Of a DNA stretch of 17,115 bases, positions 1-8,041 are shown piece by piece. Every line of letters begins with the position of its first letter. The stretch's first letter is position 1. The stretch is taken from assembly GCA_051881715.1 (NCBI GenBank), contig JBJEQK010000036.1:1-17115 (forward strand), written 5' to 3'. Origin of the DNA: UBA1425 sp051881715 (GTDB lineage: Bacteria; Bacillota; Clostridia; Oscillospirales; Acutalibacteraceae). The notes under the pieces were generated by a model. That model made no database searches and was not told the DNA's origin. It saw only the letters and a list, made by a program, of their open reading frames with translations. The position numbers were made by a program, and so were the translations under genes.

Positions 1-1515
1 CTTGCCCGTATGTTCGCAGGCGGAGAAGATCATGCGGGCGACCCAGAAGAAGATGATGTCGTAGCCCGTAACGAGCGTATTGGTCGGGTAGTAGTGCGCC
101 AGCTCCGGCGTCTGTTCCGGCCAGCCGAGGGTCGAGAACGGCCAGAGTGCGGAGGAGAACCAAGTGTCCAGCGTGTCGGGATCCTGACGCAGCTTGCCGC
201 CGCATTTCGGGCAGCAGTCCGGCGTTTCCTTGCTGACGACCAGCTCGCCGCAGTCGTCGCAGTAATAGGCGGGAATGCGGTGACCCCACCAAAGCTGACG
301 GGAGATACACCAATCCTTGATGTTCTCCATCCAGTGATAATAGGTTTTATCAAAACGTTCGGGGACGAACTTGACCGTACCGTCACGCACGATGTCGATA
401 GCGGGCTTGGCAAGGGGCGCCATCTTGACGAACCACTGCTTGGAAATGCGGGGTTCGACCGTGGAATGACAGCGGTAGCAAACGCCCACATTGTGGTGCA
501 AAGGCTCGACCTTGATGAGGTAGCCCTGCTTCTCCAACTCCTCAACAACGGCCTTGCGGCACTCCAGCGCAGTCATGCCGGCATACTTGCCCGCATTCTC
601 GTTCATGTGTGCGTCGTCCGTCATCACGTTGATAACTTCCAAATTGTGGCGCAGACCCACCTCGAAGTCGTTGGGGTCATGGGCGGGCGTCATCTTCACC
701 ACGCCGGTACCGAAATCCATTTCCACATAGCTGTCTGCCACAATGGGGATCTCTCTGCCGACGATGGGCAGGATAACCGTTTTGCCGACGATATCCTTGT
801 AGCGTTCGTCATCGGGATGGACGGCAACGCCGGTATCGCCGAGCATGGTCTCGGGACGGGTGGTCGCCAGCTCCACATAGCCGCTGCCGTCGGAGAGCGG
901 ATAGCGAATGTGCCAAAAATGACCGTCCCGCTCCTCATACTCCACCTCCGCATCGGAGATGGACGTCAGGCAATGGGGGCACCAGTTGATGATGCGCTCG
1001 CCACGGTAAATCAGACCTTTATTGTACAGGTTGACAAAAACTTCCCGCACGGCCTTGTTGCAGCCCTCGTCCATGGTGAACCGCTCACGGTCCCAGTCGC
1101 AGGAGGAGCCCATTTTCTTCAGCTGTTCCACAATGCGGCCGCCGTACTGCTTCTTCCATGCCCATGCGCGCTCAAGGAAGCCGTCTCTGCCGATGTCGTC
1201 CTTGGTGACGCCCTCCTTCTTCATCGCCTCCACGATCTTCGCCTCGGTGGCGATGGAGGCATGGTCTGTGCCGGGCAGCCACAGCGCATCATAGCCCTGC
1301 ATTCTGCGCCAGCGGATCAGGATGTCCTGCAGTGTATTGTCCAGAGCGTGACCCATGTGCAGCTGTCCCGTGATGTTGGGGGGCGGGATCACGATGGTAT
1401 AGGGCTTTTTGTCCGGGTCACACTTCGCATGGAAATACTTCCCGTCCAGCCAGTATTGATAAATACGATCCTCCACATTTTTCGGATCGTACTGCTTGGC
1501 AAGTTCTTTTTGCAT
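1..1515 (-). CDS. valS: Valyl-tRNA synthetase, N-terminal 505 codons (3' end outside window)
   Basis: Charges tRNA-Val with valine in the cytoplasm; class I synthetase with a CP1 editing domain that removes misactivated threonine. Seen: the protein starts MQKELAKQYDPKNVEDRIYQ, and the ATP-binding HIGH signature is present as HMGH at residues 53-56 after PPPNITGQL. A Cys pair (CPHC) follows IINW, a second CxxC cluster lies around residues 415-445, and DTWFSSALW and LGWPEQTPEL are typical of ValS. The frame is open to the window edge, so the KMSKS loop, anticodon-binding domain and C-terminal coiled coil lie outside. The ATG is set by GAGGAG about 9 bases upstream. The start lies 19 bases after the rpoD stop, so it is probably co-transcribed with rpoD. 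No T-box leader is visible in that gap, which is too short to hold one. Confidence 0.97.
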   Translation of the reverse strand, partial: MQKELAKQYDPKNVEDRIYQYWLDGKYFHAKCDPDKKPYTIVIPPPNITGQLHMGHALDNTLQDILIRWRRMQGYDALWLPGTDHASIATEAKIVEAMKKEGVTKDDIGRDGFLERAWAWKKQYGGRIVEQLKKMGSSCDWDRERFTMDEGCNKAVREVFVNLYNKGLIYRGERIINWCPHCLTSISDAEVEYEERDGHFWHIRYPLSDGSGYVELATTRPETMLGDTGVAVHPDDERYKDIVGKTVILPIVGREIPIVADSYVEMDFGTGVVKMTPAHDPNDFEVGLRHNLEVINVMTDDAHMNENAGKYAGMTALECRKAVVEELEKQGYLIKVEPLHHNVGVCYRCHSTVEPRISKQWFVKMAPLAKPAIDIVRDGTVKFVPERFDKTYYHWMENIKDWCISRQLWWGHRIPAYYCDDCGELVVSKETPDCCPKCGGKLRQDPDTLDTWFSSALWPFSTLGWPEQTPELAHYYPTNTLVTGYDIIFFWVARMIFSACEHTGK

Positions 1516-1534
1516 GGGGTATCTCTCCTCTTTA

Positions 1535-2632
1535 TTATTCCAGATAATCTCTCAAACGCTTGCTGCGGCTGGGATGGCGCAGCTTGCGCAGTGCCTTCGC
1601 CTCGATCTGACGAATGCGCTCACGAGTGACGTTAAATTCCCTGCCCACCTCTTCAAGGGTGTGGGAATGACCGTCCTCCAGCCCGAAGCGCAAAGCCAGC
1701 ACCTTTGCCTCCCGGGGCGTGAGGGTTTTGAGCACGTCACCGATCGCCTCCTTGAGCAGCAGCATGGAGGCCGCATCTGCCGGTGCGGGGGCGTCGTCGT
1801 CGGGGATGAAGTCGCCCAGATGGCTGTCCTCCTCCTCGCCGATGGGCGTTTCCAAAGAAACCGGCTCCTGCGATACGCGGATGATCTCACGCACTTTTTC
1901 CACAGGCATATCCAGCTTTTCCGCGATCTCCTCGGCGGTGGGATCTCTGCCGTTTTCGTGCAGAAGCTGGCTGTTGGTCTTTTTGACCTTGTTGATGGTT
2001 TCGACCATGTGCACAGGAATGCGGATCGTCCGCGCCTGGTCGGCAATGGCACGGGTGATCGCCTGACGGATCCACCACGTGGCGTAGGTGCTGAACTTGA
2101 AGCCCTTGGTGTAGTCAAACTTATCCACCGCCTTGATCAGACCCAGATTGCCCTCCTGAATCAAATCAAGGAACTGCATACCTCTGCCCACATACCGCTT
2201 GGCAATACTGACCACCAGACGCAGATTCGCCTCCGCAAGGCGTTTCTTGGCCTGAGGATCGTCCTCGGTGATGCGGATAGCAAGCTCGATCTCCTCCTCG
2301 GCGGTCAGAAGCGGCACCTTGCCGATCTCCTTGAGGTAGACCTTGACCGGGTCATCCATGGCAACGCTTTTGTCCTCGGATGTGGTACCGGCCTCGGCGG
2401 ACTTGGACACGTCAATATCAAAGTTGATATTGTCGTAGTTCAGCTCCTCCTCCAGATTGTCGATGATCTCGATGTGCTGGCTCTCGATCGTCTCGTAGAG
2501 CTTGTCCAGCTCCTCGATGTCGATATCCATCTCGAGAATCACGGCGTCGATTTCCTGGGTCGTCAGCTTGCCGGATGCTTTTCCCTTTTCCAGAAGCTGC
2601 TTTACGGACATCTTCTTCTCCATACCTTCCAT
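1535..2632 (-). CDS. rpoD: Housekeeping RNA polymerase sigma factor (sigma-70/SigA), 365 aa
   Basis: Primary sigma factor: directs RNA polymerase to -35/-10 promoters. Seen: an acidic N-terminal region (residues 1-90), region 1.2 from about 93 (DDPVKVYLKEIGKVPLLT), and region 2 at about 133-210 with RLVVSIAKRYVGRGM, DLIQEGNLGLIKAVDKFD and the -10-reading FSTYATWWIRQAITRAIADQ. Region 3 covers about 212-290. Region 4.2 is a helix-turn-helix for the -35 at about 325-352 (TLEEVGREFNVTRERIRQIE), followed by the typical C-terminus RLRDYLE. Length and domain order match compact Firmicutes SigA. The ATG is chosen because GGAGG lies 6 bases before it; the internal Met4 and Met8 have no well-spaced site. 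It follows dnaG by 40 bases, the usual Gram-positive dnaG-rpoD pair. The strong promoters seen in this window fit its expected specificity. Confidence 0.98.
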   Translation of the reverse strand: MEGMEKKMSVKQLLEKGKASGKLTTQEIDAVILEMDIDIEELDKLYETIESQHIEIIDNLEEELNYDNINFDIDVSKSAEAGTTSEDKSVAMDDPVKVYLKEIGKVPLLTAEEEIELAIRITEDDPQAKKRLAEANLRLVVSIAKRYVGRGMQFLDLIQEGNLGLIKAVDKFDYTKGFKFSTYATWWIRQAITRAIADQARTIRIPVHMVETINKVKKTNSQLLHENGRDPTAEEIAEKLDMPVEKVREIIRVSQEPVSLETPIGEEEDSHLGDFIPDDDAPAPADAASMLLLKEAIGDVLKTLTPREAKVLALRFGLEDGHSHTLEEVGREFNVTRERIRQIEAKALRKLRHPSRSKRLRDYLE

Positions 2633-2672
2633 AAATATCCTCCACTATATTGAAAATATATAACCCACAAAT

Positions 2673-4439
2673 TTACTGTTTTTTCTCTTTCAGCTGACTG
2701 AAACTGCGCAGAAACACATCGTCATCCGAGAAATCCTGCGTCTGTTTTGTCTCTTTTTCCTTTTCCTCTCGAAGAATGCGGATGTAGTCCCTGCATTCCT
2801 CCAGCGTGTTGAGATACAGCGCACGGTTCATGAACAGCCGCGTCACACGCCCAAACTCCTGCGGATCGAAGTCGGCAGATAAATGTGCCGGATCCACGGT
2901 GCCGCCCGCCTCCCAGTGCTTTTTCAGCTGGGTAAACACATGGCGGTGAAATGCGGTGACGAATAGATCTTCCGAAAGCTCCCCGGACAGCTGTTTATAA
3001 AAATCGCTGTTGTTCATCAGCAGTGTCAGCAGCGCTTCCTCCGCCTTTGCCGCACGGTAATGGGTACGCATCTCCGGGTTCAGCTCGTCCTTTTGCGGCA
3101 TCAGCGACTTGGTCAGCTCGTCCATGTGCTCGCGCTTGCGGCGCCGCTGCAAATGGACACGCGCCTGATCCAGCTGTGCCATGAGCGCCGCCTTGTCCAC
3201 GGAAAGCTCTCCGGCAATGCGGGAGGCATACACGTCCCGCTCGATCTGATTGTCCAAGGACGCCAAGATCTCCACGGCGTCTTTCAAAAAACGAACCTTA
3301 CCGTCGTCGCTGTCCAGATCATACTTTTCCCGCTGTGCCAAAATGCGAAATTCGATGTCGTTTGCCGCCCCGTCCAAAAGGCTTTGGAACCGCTCCCGAC
3401 CGTACTTGCGGATGATCTCATCCGGATCCTTGCCGCCGGAAAGTTTGAGCACCTTTATTTTCATCCCGATGGAGGAAAATATTCCGATGGCTTTGCGCAG
3501 CGCCTCCTGTCCGGCGCCGTCGGCATCGTAGGACAATATCACCTCATCCGCGTAACGGGACAGAAGCCGCGCCTGATCCTGCGTCAGCGCCGTGCCGCAT
3601 CCCGCTACCGCAAAGGCAAAATCCGCCTGATGCAAAGCGATCACATCCATGTAGCCCTCGCACAAAATGAGACGGCGTTCTCCGGCGTTTTTGGCAAAAT
3701 TGAGTGCGAACACTTCCTTGCTTTTTTTATAGACCAATGTGTCGGACGTGTTGATGTACTTCGGTTTGGTATCGTCCAGCACCCGACCGCCGAAGGCGAT
3801 CACATTGCCGCGCACGTCGATGATGGGAATCATCACACGGTTGCGGAAGCTGTCGTAAAAGCTACCCGTATTTTTGGTGCTCGCGCGCACCAAATTTGCA
3901 TCCACCAGCTCCGCCGCCGAGTAGCCCTTGTTTTGCATATAGCGCAGCAAAGCATCCCAGCTGTTGGGTGCAAAACCCAGACCGAAATGGCGGATCGTCT
4001 GCATGGAAAGCGCTCTGTCTTTGGTGAAATATTCCAGCGCCGCCGTATTTTCCGGCAGCAAAAGCTGGGTGTGAAAAAACTTCGCCGCCTCCCGATTGGC
4101 GGACAAGATCCGCTGGCGGCGTTTGGAAAGCGTATCGTCGAAGCCATCCTCCGGCATCCGCAGTCCCGCACGATCCGCCAAAAATTTGACCGCCTCCACA
4201 TAGTCGAGGTTTTCCATGCGGCGGATGAAGGTTATGGTGTCGCCGCCGGCACCGCAGCCGAAACAGTAGAAAGAACCGTTTTCGGGATAGACGGTAAAGG
4301 ACGGCGTTTTTTCGCTGTGAAACGGACAAAGACCGACGAGGTTTTTGCCGCGGCGCTTGAAGTGGACATAGGAGGAAAGCACGTCCTCAATATCCGTTCT
4401 GTCCCGAAGCTCGGACAAAAACTCTTCGCTGATCGCCAC
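2673..4439 (-). CDS. dnaG: DNA primase, 588 aa, GTG start
   Basis: Makes RNA primers for replication and interacts with the replicative helicase. Seen: an N-terminal zinc-binding domain of CHC2 type with C38, H41, C59 and C62 (CPFHSEKTPSF and YCFGCGAGGD). A central RNA polymerase domain contains the Toprim motifs, with the glutamate in CEGYMDVIAL (E261) and the acidic pair in SYDADGAG (D305, D307). A C-terminal helical helicase-binding region follows. The frame is open to an ATG at 4505, but that start would overlap dgt by more than 50 bases and lacks a ribosome site. GTG at 4437-4439 has AAGGAGG 8 bases upstream and gives the canonical N-terminus. The dgt stop sits 13 bases before this start, so the genes are almost certainly co-transcribed. 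Lagging-strand supply (dgt, dnaG) and transcription initiation (rpoD) thus share one message. Confidence 0.97.
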   Translation of the reverse strand: MAISEEFLSELRDRTDIEDVLSSYVHFKRRGKNLVGLCPFHSEKTPSFTVYPENGSFYCFGCGAGGDTITFIRRMENLDYVEAVKFLADRAGLRMPEDGFDDTLSKRRQRILSANREAAKFFHTQLLLPENTAALEYFTKDRALSMQTIRHFGLGFAPNSWDALLRYMQNKGYSAAELVDANLVRASTKNTGSFYDSFRNRVMIPIIDVRGNVIAFGGRVLDDTKPKYINTSDTLVYKKSKEVFALNFAKNAGERRLILCEGYMDVIALHQADFAFAVAGCGTALTQDQARLLSRYADEVILSYDADGAGQEALRKAIGIFSSIGMKIKVLKLSGGKDPDEIIRKYGRERFQSLLDGAANDIEFRILAQREKYDLDSDDGKVRFLKDAVEILASLDNQIERDVYASRIAGELSVDKAALMAQLDQARVHLQRRRKREHMDELTKSLMPQKDELNPEMRTHYRAAKAEEALLTLLMNNSDFYKQLSGELSEDLFVTAFHRHVFTQLKKHWEAGGTVDPAHLSADFDPQEFGRVTRLFMNRALYLNTLEECRDYIRILREEKEKETKQTQDFSDDDVFLRSFSQLKEKKQ

Positions 4440-4452
4440 TGCGCTCGCCTCC

Positions 4453-5454
4453 TTAATAGATCCATGACTTCGGTACGAAGGTGGATTCAAATATTTTGAC
4501 GGCATAACGATCCGTCATGCCCGCCACAAAATCGCAGACCGCCCGCTCTCGGCCGTCCTGCTCGATAAGCTTTTGATAGTTCGCCGGCAGATGTTCCGGC
4601 TTTTCCATATAAAAACCGAACAGCCACTGGATCATGTCGATGGCCTTGGACTCCTCGCTTTTGCAGTCCATGTTGGTGTACACATGGCGGAACATGAAGT
4701 CGTGCAGTTCCTCAAACAAGGCGTTCACCGTGCCGTCCAGCGCAATGGTGTCGCGGCTGTTTTCGATGGCGGAAAGCACCAAAGTGTTGATGCGCTCGGA
4801 CTTGGTTTCGCCCAGTGTTTCCCGAATGCGCACAGGGATATCCGCCTCCCGCAAAACGCCCGCGCGCACAGCGTCGTCAATGTCGTGGTTGATGTATGCG
4901 ATGCGATCCGCCAAACGGACAACACGCCCCTCCAGCGTGGCAGCCTCCTTGCCCTTGGTGTGGCAAACAATGCCGTTGCGTACCTCGTAGGTCAGGTTCA
5001 GCCCCTTGCCCTCTTTTTCCAGCACATCCACCACACGCAGGCTCTGCTCGTAGTGGTGAAAGCCCCGGCTGCAGACCGAGTCCAGCGCCCGCTCCCCCGC
5101 ATGACCGAAGGGGGTATGTCCGAGATCGTGACCGAGGGAGATCGCCTCCGTCAGATCCTCGTTCAGATCCAGCCCTTTGGCGATGGTGCGCGCGATCTGG
5201 GACACCTCCAAGGTGTGGGTCAGGCGCGTGCGGTAATGATCCCCCTCAGGGGAGAGAAAAACCTGGGTTTTGTGCTTGAGCCGCCGAAAGGAGTTGCAGT
5301 GGATGATACGGTCACGGTCTCTTTGGAATGCGGTGCGGATCGGGCAGTCCTCCTCCGGCACCTGCCGCCCCCGGCTCTCGTCCGAGAACGATGCCAAGGG
5401 GGACAAAATAGCGTGTTCCAAAAAACAGCTTTTTTTCCGAATTCGATCATCCAT
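4453..5454 (-). CDS. dgt: dGTPase-like HD-domain dNTP triphosphohydrolase, 333 aa
   Basis: HD-superfamily enzyme of the deoxyguanosine triphosphate triphosphohydrolase type, which cleaves dNTPs to nucleoside and tripolyphosphate and so tunes dNTP pools. Seen: N-terminal DRDRIIHCNSFRRLKHKTQV, then the metal-binding set H80 (in RTRLTHTLEVSQIART), H109-D110 (SLGHDLGHTPFGHAGE) and D183 (RLADRIAYINHD). These are all expected catalytic positions. Length is typical of the short Firmicutes form, not the roughly 500-residue enterobacterial Dgt. The ATG has GAGG 8 bases upstream. It is the first gene of a dgt-dnaG-rpoD-valS run. Its place beside primase is a known Gram-positive arrangement and fits a role in nucleotide supply at replication. 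The exact dNTP preference cannot be read from sequence. Confidence 0.92.
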   Translation of the reverse strand: MDDRIRKKSCFLEHAILSPLASFSDESRGRQVPEEDCPIRTAFQRDRDRIIHCNSFRRLKHKTQVFLSPEGDHYRTRLTHTLEVSQIARTIAKGLDLNEDLTEAISLGHDLGHTPFGHAGERALDSVCSRGFHHYEQSLRVVDVLEKEGKGLNLTYEVRNGIVCHTKGKEAATLEGRVVRLADRIAYINHDIDDAVRAGVLREADIPVRIRETLGETKSERINTLVLSAIENSRDTIALDGTVNALFEELHDFMFRHVYTNMDCKSEESKAIDMIQWLFGFYMEKPEHLPANYQKLIEQDGRERAVCDFVAGMTDRYAVKIFESTFVPKSWIY

Positions 5455-5474
5455 ATCCTATACCTCAACATAAA

Positions 5475-5502
5475 CCGCCGCGATCTGTGCGGTATTGCCT
5501 TA
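5475..5502. repeat. Solo end of the palindromic repeat family, in the dgt leader
   Basis: Read on the minus strand this stretch begins TAAGGCAATACCGCA. That 15-base string is identical to the left end of the short repeat at 16653-16667. The following bases (GATCGCGGCG) resemble ATTGCGGC in the long copy at 10735-10745. There is no matching inverted partner nearby, so this looks like a lone or decayed end. It lies just downstream of the putative dgt -10 box, so the transcript would begin in or next to it. Confidence 0.6.
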
Positions 5503-5508
5503 TAAAAG

Positions 5509-5514
5509 ATTATA
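5509..5514 (-). promoter_or_regulatory. Putative -10 box for the dgt-dnaG-rpoD-valS operon
   Basis: A TATAAT hexamer on the minus strand 54 bases before the dgt ATG, in the 87-base gap after the YigZ-family gene. No good -35 hexamer is found 16-18 bases upstream, so the promoter may be weak or activator-dependent, or the hexamer may be chance in an AT-rich gap. Confidence 0.4.
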
Positions 5515-5541
5515 CGACAGATTTCGCAAAATCCCTTTATT

Positions 5542-6165
5542 TCAGTCTATGGCGGAGAAAAATTCTTCCGTCTTTTTGCTGCGATACTTTCCGAAACTGC
5601 TGTCAAAAAGCTTTGCGTCGAATGCATCCACCAGCTGTGAAGGCATTTTACAGTATACCGTGACCGTGTCGGCATATTCCGTCTGCTCCACGATGCCGCC
5701 CATCTCCGGGATCAGGGAGGAGAGCCTGCCGTAAAAGTTGTAGTCACAGCAGATCTGCAGGCGGGAACACATCGCCATGGTCACAATCCCGCCGGCATCC
5801 ACCGCAAGCTTGGAGCCGTGGGAATAGGCGCGCACCAAACCGCCCGTGCCCAGCAGGATGCCGCCGAAATAGCGTGTGACCACCACACAGCAGTCCACCA
5901 GTTCTTCCTTGAGCAGGACGTCCAGCACCGGCAGACCCGCCGTCCCCTGGGGCTCTCCGTCATCGGAATAGCGGCGCAGCTGTCCCTCACGCAGGACATA
6001 GGCATAGACGTTGTGGGTGGCATCCCAGAACTCAGTCTTTTTCTCCTGGATAAAAGCCATCGCCTCCTCCTGCGTTGTGACAGGGCAGATGTGACCGATG
6101 AATTTGGATTTTTTCTCCGTAAATGTGTCGCTCGATGCGGTACGAATGGTTTTGTACGCCTGCAT
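5542..6165 (-). CDS. YigZ/IMPACT (UPF0029) family protein, 207 aa
   Basis: Member of the YigZ/YvyE family, related to eukaryotic IMPACT; the bacterial function is unsettled, with ribosome- or RNA-linked roles proposed. Seen: the N-terminal UPF0029 domain with FTEKKSKFIGHICPV, the signature YSDDGEPQGTAGLP (residues 66-79) and TRYFGGILLGTGGLVRAYS (97-115). A smaller C-terminal ferredoxin-like domain (DUF1949 type) covers about 137-200. The frame is open further upstream, but ATG at 6163-6165 has GGAGG 6 bases before it and starts exactly where family members begin (MQAYKTI). It lies directly downstream of the Ig-like gene's terminator with no obvious promoter of its own in the 103-base gap. Length is normal for the family. 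Confidence 0.92.
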   Translation of the reverse strand: MQAYKTIRTASSDTFTEKKSKFIGHICPVTTQEEAMAFIQEKKTEFWDATHNVYAYVLREGQLRRYSDDGEPQGTAGLPVLDVLLKEELVDCCVVVTRYFGGILLGTGGLVRAYSHGSKLAVDAGGIVTMAMCSRLQICCDYNFYGRLSSLIPEMGGIVEQTEYADTVTVYCKMPSQLVDAFDAKLFDSSFGKYRSKKTEEFFSAID

Positions 6166-6185
6166 GGTATCCCTCCGAAAACGGC

Positions 6186-6219
6186 AAAAGGCAGGGATGA
6201 ACAAACCGTTCACCCCTGC
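6186..6219 (-). terminator. Intrinsic terminator of the Ig-like surface protein gene
   Basis: On the minus strand a 12-bp stem (GCAGGGGTGAAC paired with GTTCATCCCTGC, one G-T pair) closes a 5-base loop, followed by CTTTTG. The stem occupies 6191-6219. The short T-run suggests partial termination, which could feed the YigZ-family gene whose ribosome site follows at once. Confidence 0.7.
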
Positions 6220-6268
6220 GTTGGATTAAACTGGAATCGAATGATCAGCCGATGCTGCTGAACAGCGT

Positions 6269-7741
6269 TTAGATGTAGTTGCCGATTTTGCGCCAATTAC
6301 CGGTAATGATGCAGAAGAACACTGCAATAACGATCTGCCACCAAGACATGGTTCCCTTGACATTGATCGTTTTGACGAACTCCTTGCCGTTGTCGTTGAC
6401 TGTCAGCGTGATGACCGCACTGCCTTTACGGACGCAGGTGACCTTGCCGTTCTTGTCCACGGTGGCAACAGATTCATCGCTGGAGGACCACTTGTATTCG
6501 GTCTTGGAGACGATCTTCACAGACTCGCCATCGTCCGTAGCCACTGTGATCGCATCCTGATCCAGCTTCGCATTCTTGTCCATCTGGGCAGTCAGCTGGA
6601 TGCTGTGGGTATACATCAGAGAGACCGTGTTGCTTGCAGAATCGTAGGACGCGCCGGAATCCGTGTTCTTTTCATCGTAGCCGATGCCGAGAACCGTGAT
6701 GGGCGTGTAGGGGGAATCCTCAATCTTAACCTTGATGGTATCGGATCTGGTAACGCCCTTGGGCGTCTTGATCGTAACGGTGATCTCCGCCAAGCCATTG
6801 CCCACGGGGATGAAGTAATTGCAGGCATCATACGGACGCACGATGCGGTTATCGGCGCTGGTGATCTTGATATCACACAGGCTCAGTGCAGAAGCGTCCA
6901 GCGATCTGCCATCTTTGTCGTATGCAGTGTACTTATAGGGGTGGAAGTTCTTTTTCTTGCTTGCCGAATCGTCCCAATACTTAAACAAAGTAATTCCGGT
7001 ACTGCCGACCACATAATCCCATTTGACGGAATTCAGAGGAATATCTGCGAGAACAGTCATCTGTTTGGTCGCAGGCTTGCAGTCCTTGCCGGCACCCTTA
7101 GCCGTCAAAGTCAGCGTAACAACCAGATTTTCGGTACCTGTGGGCAGAGGGTTGACCTTGAAGGACTTGCCGTCCGCAGCGATCTGCAGAGCAGAGGCCG
7201 GGGAACAGGTCAGCTCCACTTCGGTGTTGTCCGGCTTGTCCGGGATCATGATGTAGTCGCTCTCTGTGATTTCATAGGTCGCACCTGCCAGCAAAGCAGT
7301 CTTTGCCCAGTTCCATGTGATGGATTCCACATAGGCAGGCGCCTTGGTGACCTTGATCACGCAGGAGCTCTTGATGCTGCTGTCGGTCTTGTCAAACGCG
7401 GTGATGGTAACCGATTCGCAGATCTTGTTCGCCGTGACCACGCCTTCGCTGGAGACAGAAGCGAGTGTATCGTCACTGGTTGTCCACAAAACATCGGAGC
7501 TTTTGATGGACTTGGAGGTAATATCCGTGGGGTTGTAGCGGTTGACGTAAGCGCCGGATACCTGAAGCGTCACGGTCTCACCCTGCACCACAGAAGCCAC
7601 ATCGGGCGTGATGCTGATGGACTTGAGTATGTAGTCATCGTCCGCAGCAAACACAGCAAAGCCCAGCGCAAAGGGTGTAGCGCCGAATGTCATGAATACC
7701 GCGAGCAAAAGAGCCAGAGACTTTTTGAATCCTGTTTTCAT
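6269..7741 (-). CDS. Secreted Ig-like (Big_2-type) surface protein with C-terminal membrane anchor, 490 aa
   Basis: Probable cell-surface or adhesion/structural protein; ligand unknown. Seen: a signal peptide at residues 1-32 (MKTGFKKSLALLLAVFMTFG start, likely cleavage AVFA/ADDDY). A Big_2-like domain follows at about 37-132 (SISITPDVASVVQGETVTLQ, then VLWTTSDDTLASVSSEGVVT). The middle region (about 140-340) may hold further beta-sandwich repeats. A clear Big_2 domain covers about 350-462, with KWSSSDESVATVDKNGKVTC and GSAVITLTV. The C-terminus has a hydrophobic helix (about 466-480) and a short basic tail NWRKIGNYI. There is no LPXTG, dockerin or SLH motif. The frame is open 75 codons further upstream, but the ATG at 7739-7741 has AAGGAG 7 bases before it and begins the signal peptide. 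It has its own promoter and terminator, so it is a single-gene unit. Confidence 0.88.
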   Translation of the reverse strand: MKTGFKKSLALLLAVFMTFGATPFALGFAVFAADDDYILKSISITPDVASVVQGETVTLQVSGAYVNRYNPTDITSKSIKSSDVLWTTSDDTLASVSSEGVVTANKICESVTITAFDKTDSSIKSSCVIKVTKAPAYVESITWNWAKTALLAGATYEITESDYIMIPDKPDNTEVELTCSPASALQIAADGKSFKVNPLPTGTENLVVTLTLTAKGAGKDCKPATKQMTVLADIPLNSVKWDYVVGSTGITLFKYWDDSASKKKNFHPYKYTAYDKDGRSLDASALSLCDIKITSADNRIVRPYDACNYFIPVGNGLAEITVTIKTPKGVTRSDTIKVKIEDSPYTPITVLGIGYDEKNTDSGASYDSASNTVSLMYTHSIQLTAQMDKNAKLDQDAITVATDDGESVKIVSKTEYKWSSSDESVATVDKNGKVTCVRKGSAVITLTVNDNGKEFVKTINVKGTMSWWQIVIAVFFCIITGNWRKIGNYI

Positions 7742-7786
7742 TTGAATTCTCCTTTTTGTTTTCAATTTGGTTACAAACCTGAAACT

Positions 7787-7815
7787 ATTATAAACGAATC
7801 GTTCGGATTTTGCAA
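7787..7815 (-). promoter_or_regulatory. Sigma-A promoter of the Ig-like surface protein gene
   Basis: On the minus strand: TTGCAA (7810-7815), a 17-base spacer, then TATAAT (7787-7792), 45 bases before the ATG. The upstream flank is very AT-rich (about 7820-7880), resembling an UP-like context. Confidence 0.85.
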
Positions 7816-7914
7816 CATTTTTTGAAAAAGTTAATAAAAATATAATATTTTCCAAAGGATTTCTAAAAAAATACCGTGCTTTTCCCGAAAAAAAGCTGTC
7901 GAACAGGGAGAAAC

Positions 7915-7954
7915 GGAAGAAAATAGCCCTCCGCCGCTGCTGCAACGAAGGGCT
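7915..7954 (-). terminator. Intrinsic terminator after tRNA-Val
   Basis: Immediately after the tRNA CCA end, a 13-bp stem with an AGCA loop (7925-7954; AGCCCT at the base pairs with AGGGCT, with G-T pairs in the upper part) is followed by ATTTTCTTC. It ends the Gre-like/tRNA transcription unit and separates it from the Ig-like gene promoter. Confidence 0.85.
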
Positions 7955-8031
7955 TGGTGGACACATTCGGGCTCGAACCGAAGACCTCTCGCGTGTGAGG
8001 CGAACGCTCTGACCAGCTGAGCTATGCGTCC
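7955..8031 (-). tRNA. tRNA-Val (anticodon CAC)
   Basis: A 77-base cloverleaf on the minus strand. The acceptor GGACGCA pairs with TGTGTCC (one G-T). The D arm is GCTC/GAGC, and the anticodon arm is TTCGC-CTCACAC-GCGAG, with CAC in the middle of the loop after the usual T33. The variable loop is AGGTC and the T arm TTCGG-TTCGAGC-CCGAA. CCA is encoded. CAC reads the GUG valine codon. It has its own near-consensus promoter and a terminator right after the CCA. Confidence 0.97.
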
Positions 8032-8041
8032 AACGAAGACT

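Noticed and set aside
1516..1534. T-box leader for valS
   Set aside because: Only 19 bases separate rpoD and valS, holding just the ribosome site.
10..1629. A 539-codon plus-strand open frame opposite valS
   Set aside because: Same mirror-register effect; the minus strand encodes unmistakable ValS.
1496..2653. A 385-codon plus-strand open frame opposite rpoD
   Set aside because: Mirror register of rpoD; no motifs, and the sense protein is certain.
3060..4499. A 479-codon plus-strand open frame opposite dnaG
   Set aside because: Mirror register of dnaG; no independent start signal or domain.
4440..4505. Upstream ATG extension of dnaG
   Set aside because: It would overlap dgt by over 50 bases without a ribosome site; the GTG with AAGGAGG gives the family N-terminus.
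7742..7966. 75-codon upstream extension of the Ig-like protein
   Set aside because: It would run through the promoter, the tRNA terminator and the tRNA CCA end, and would bury the signal peptide.
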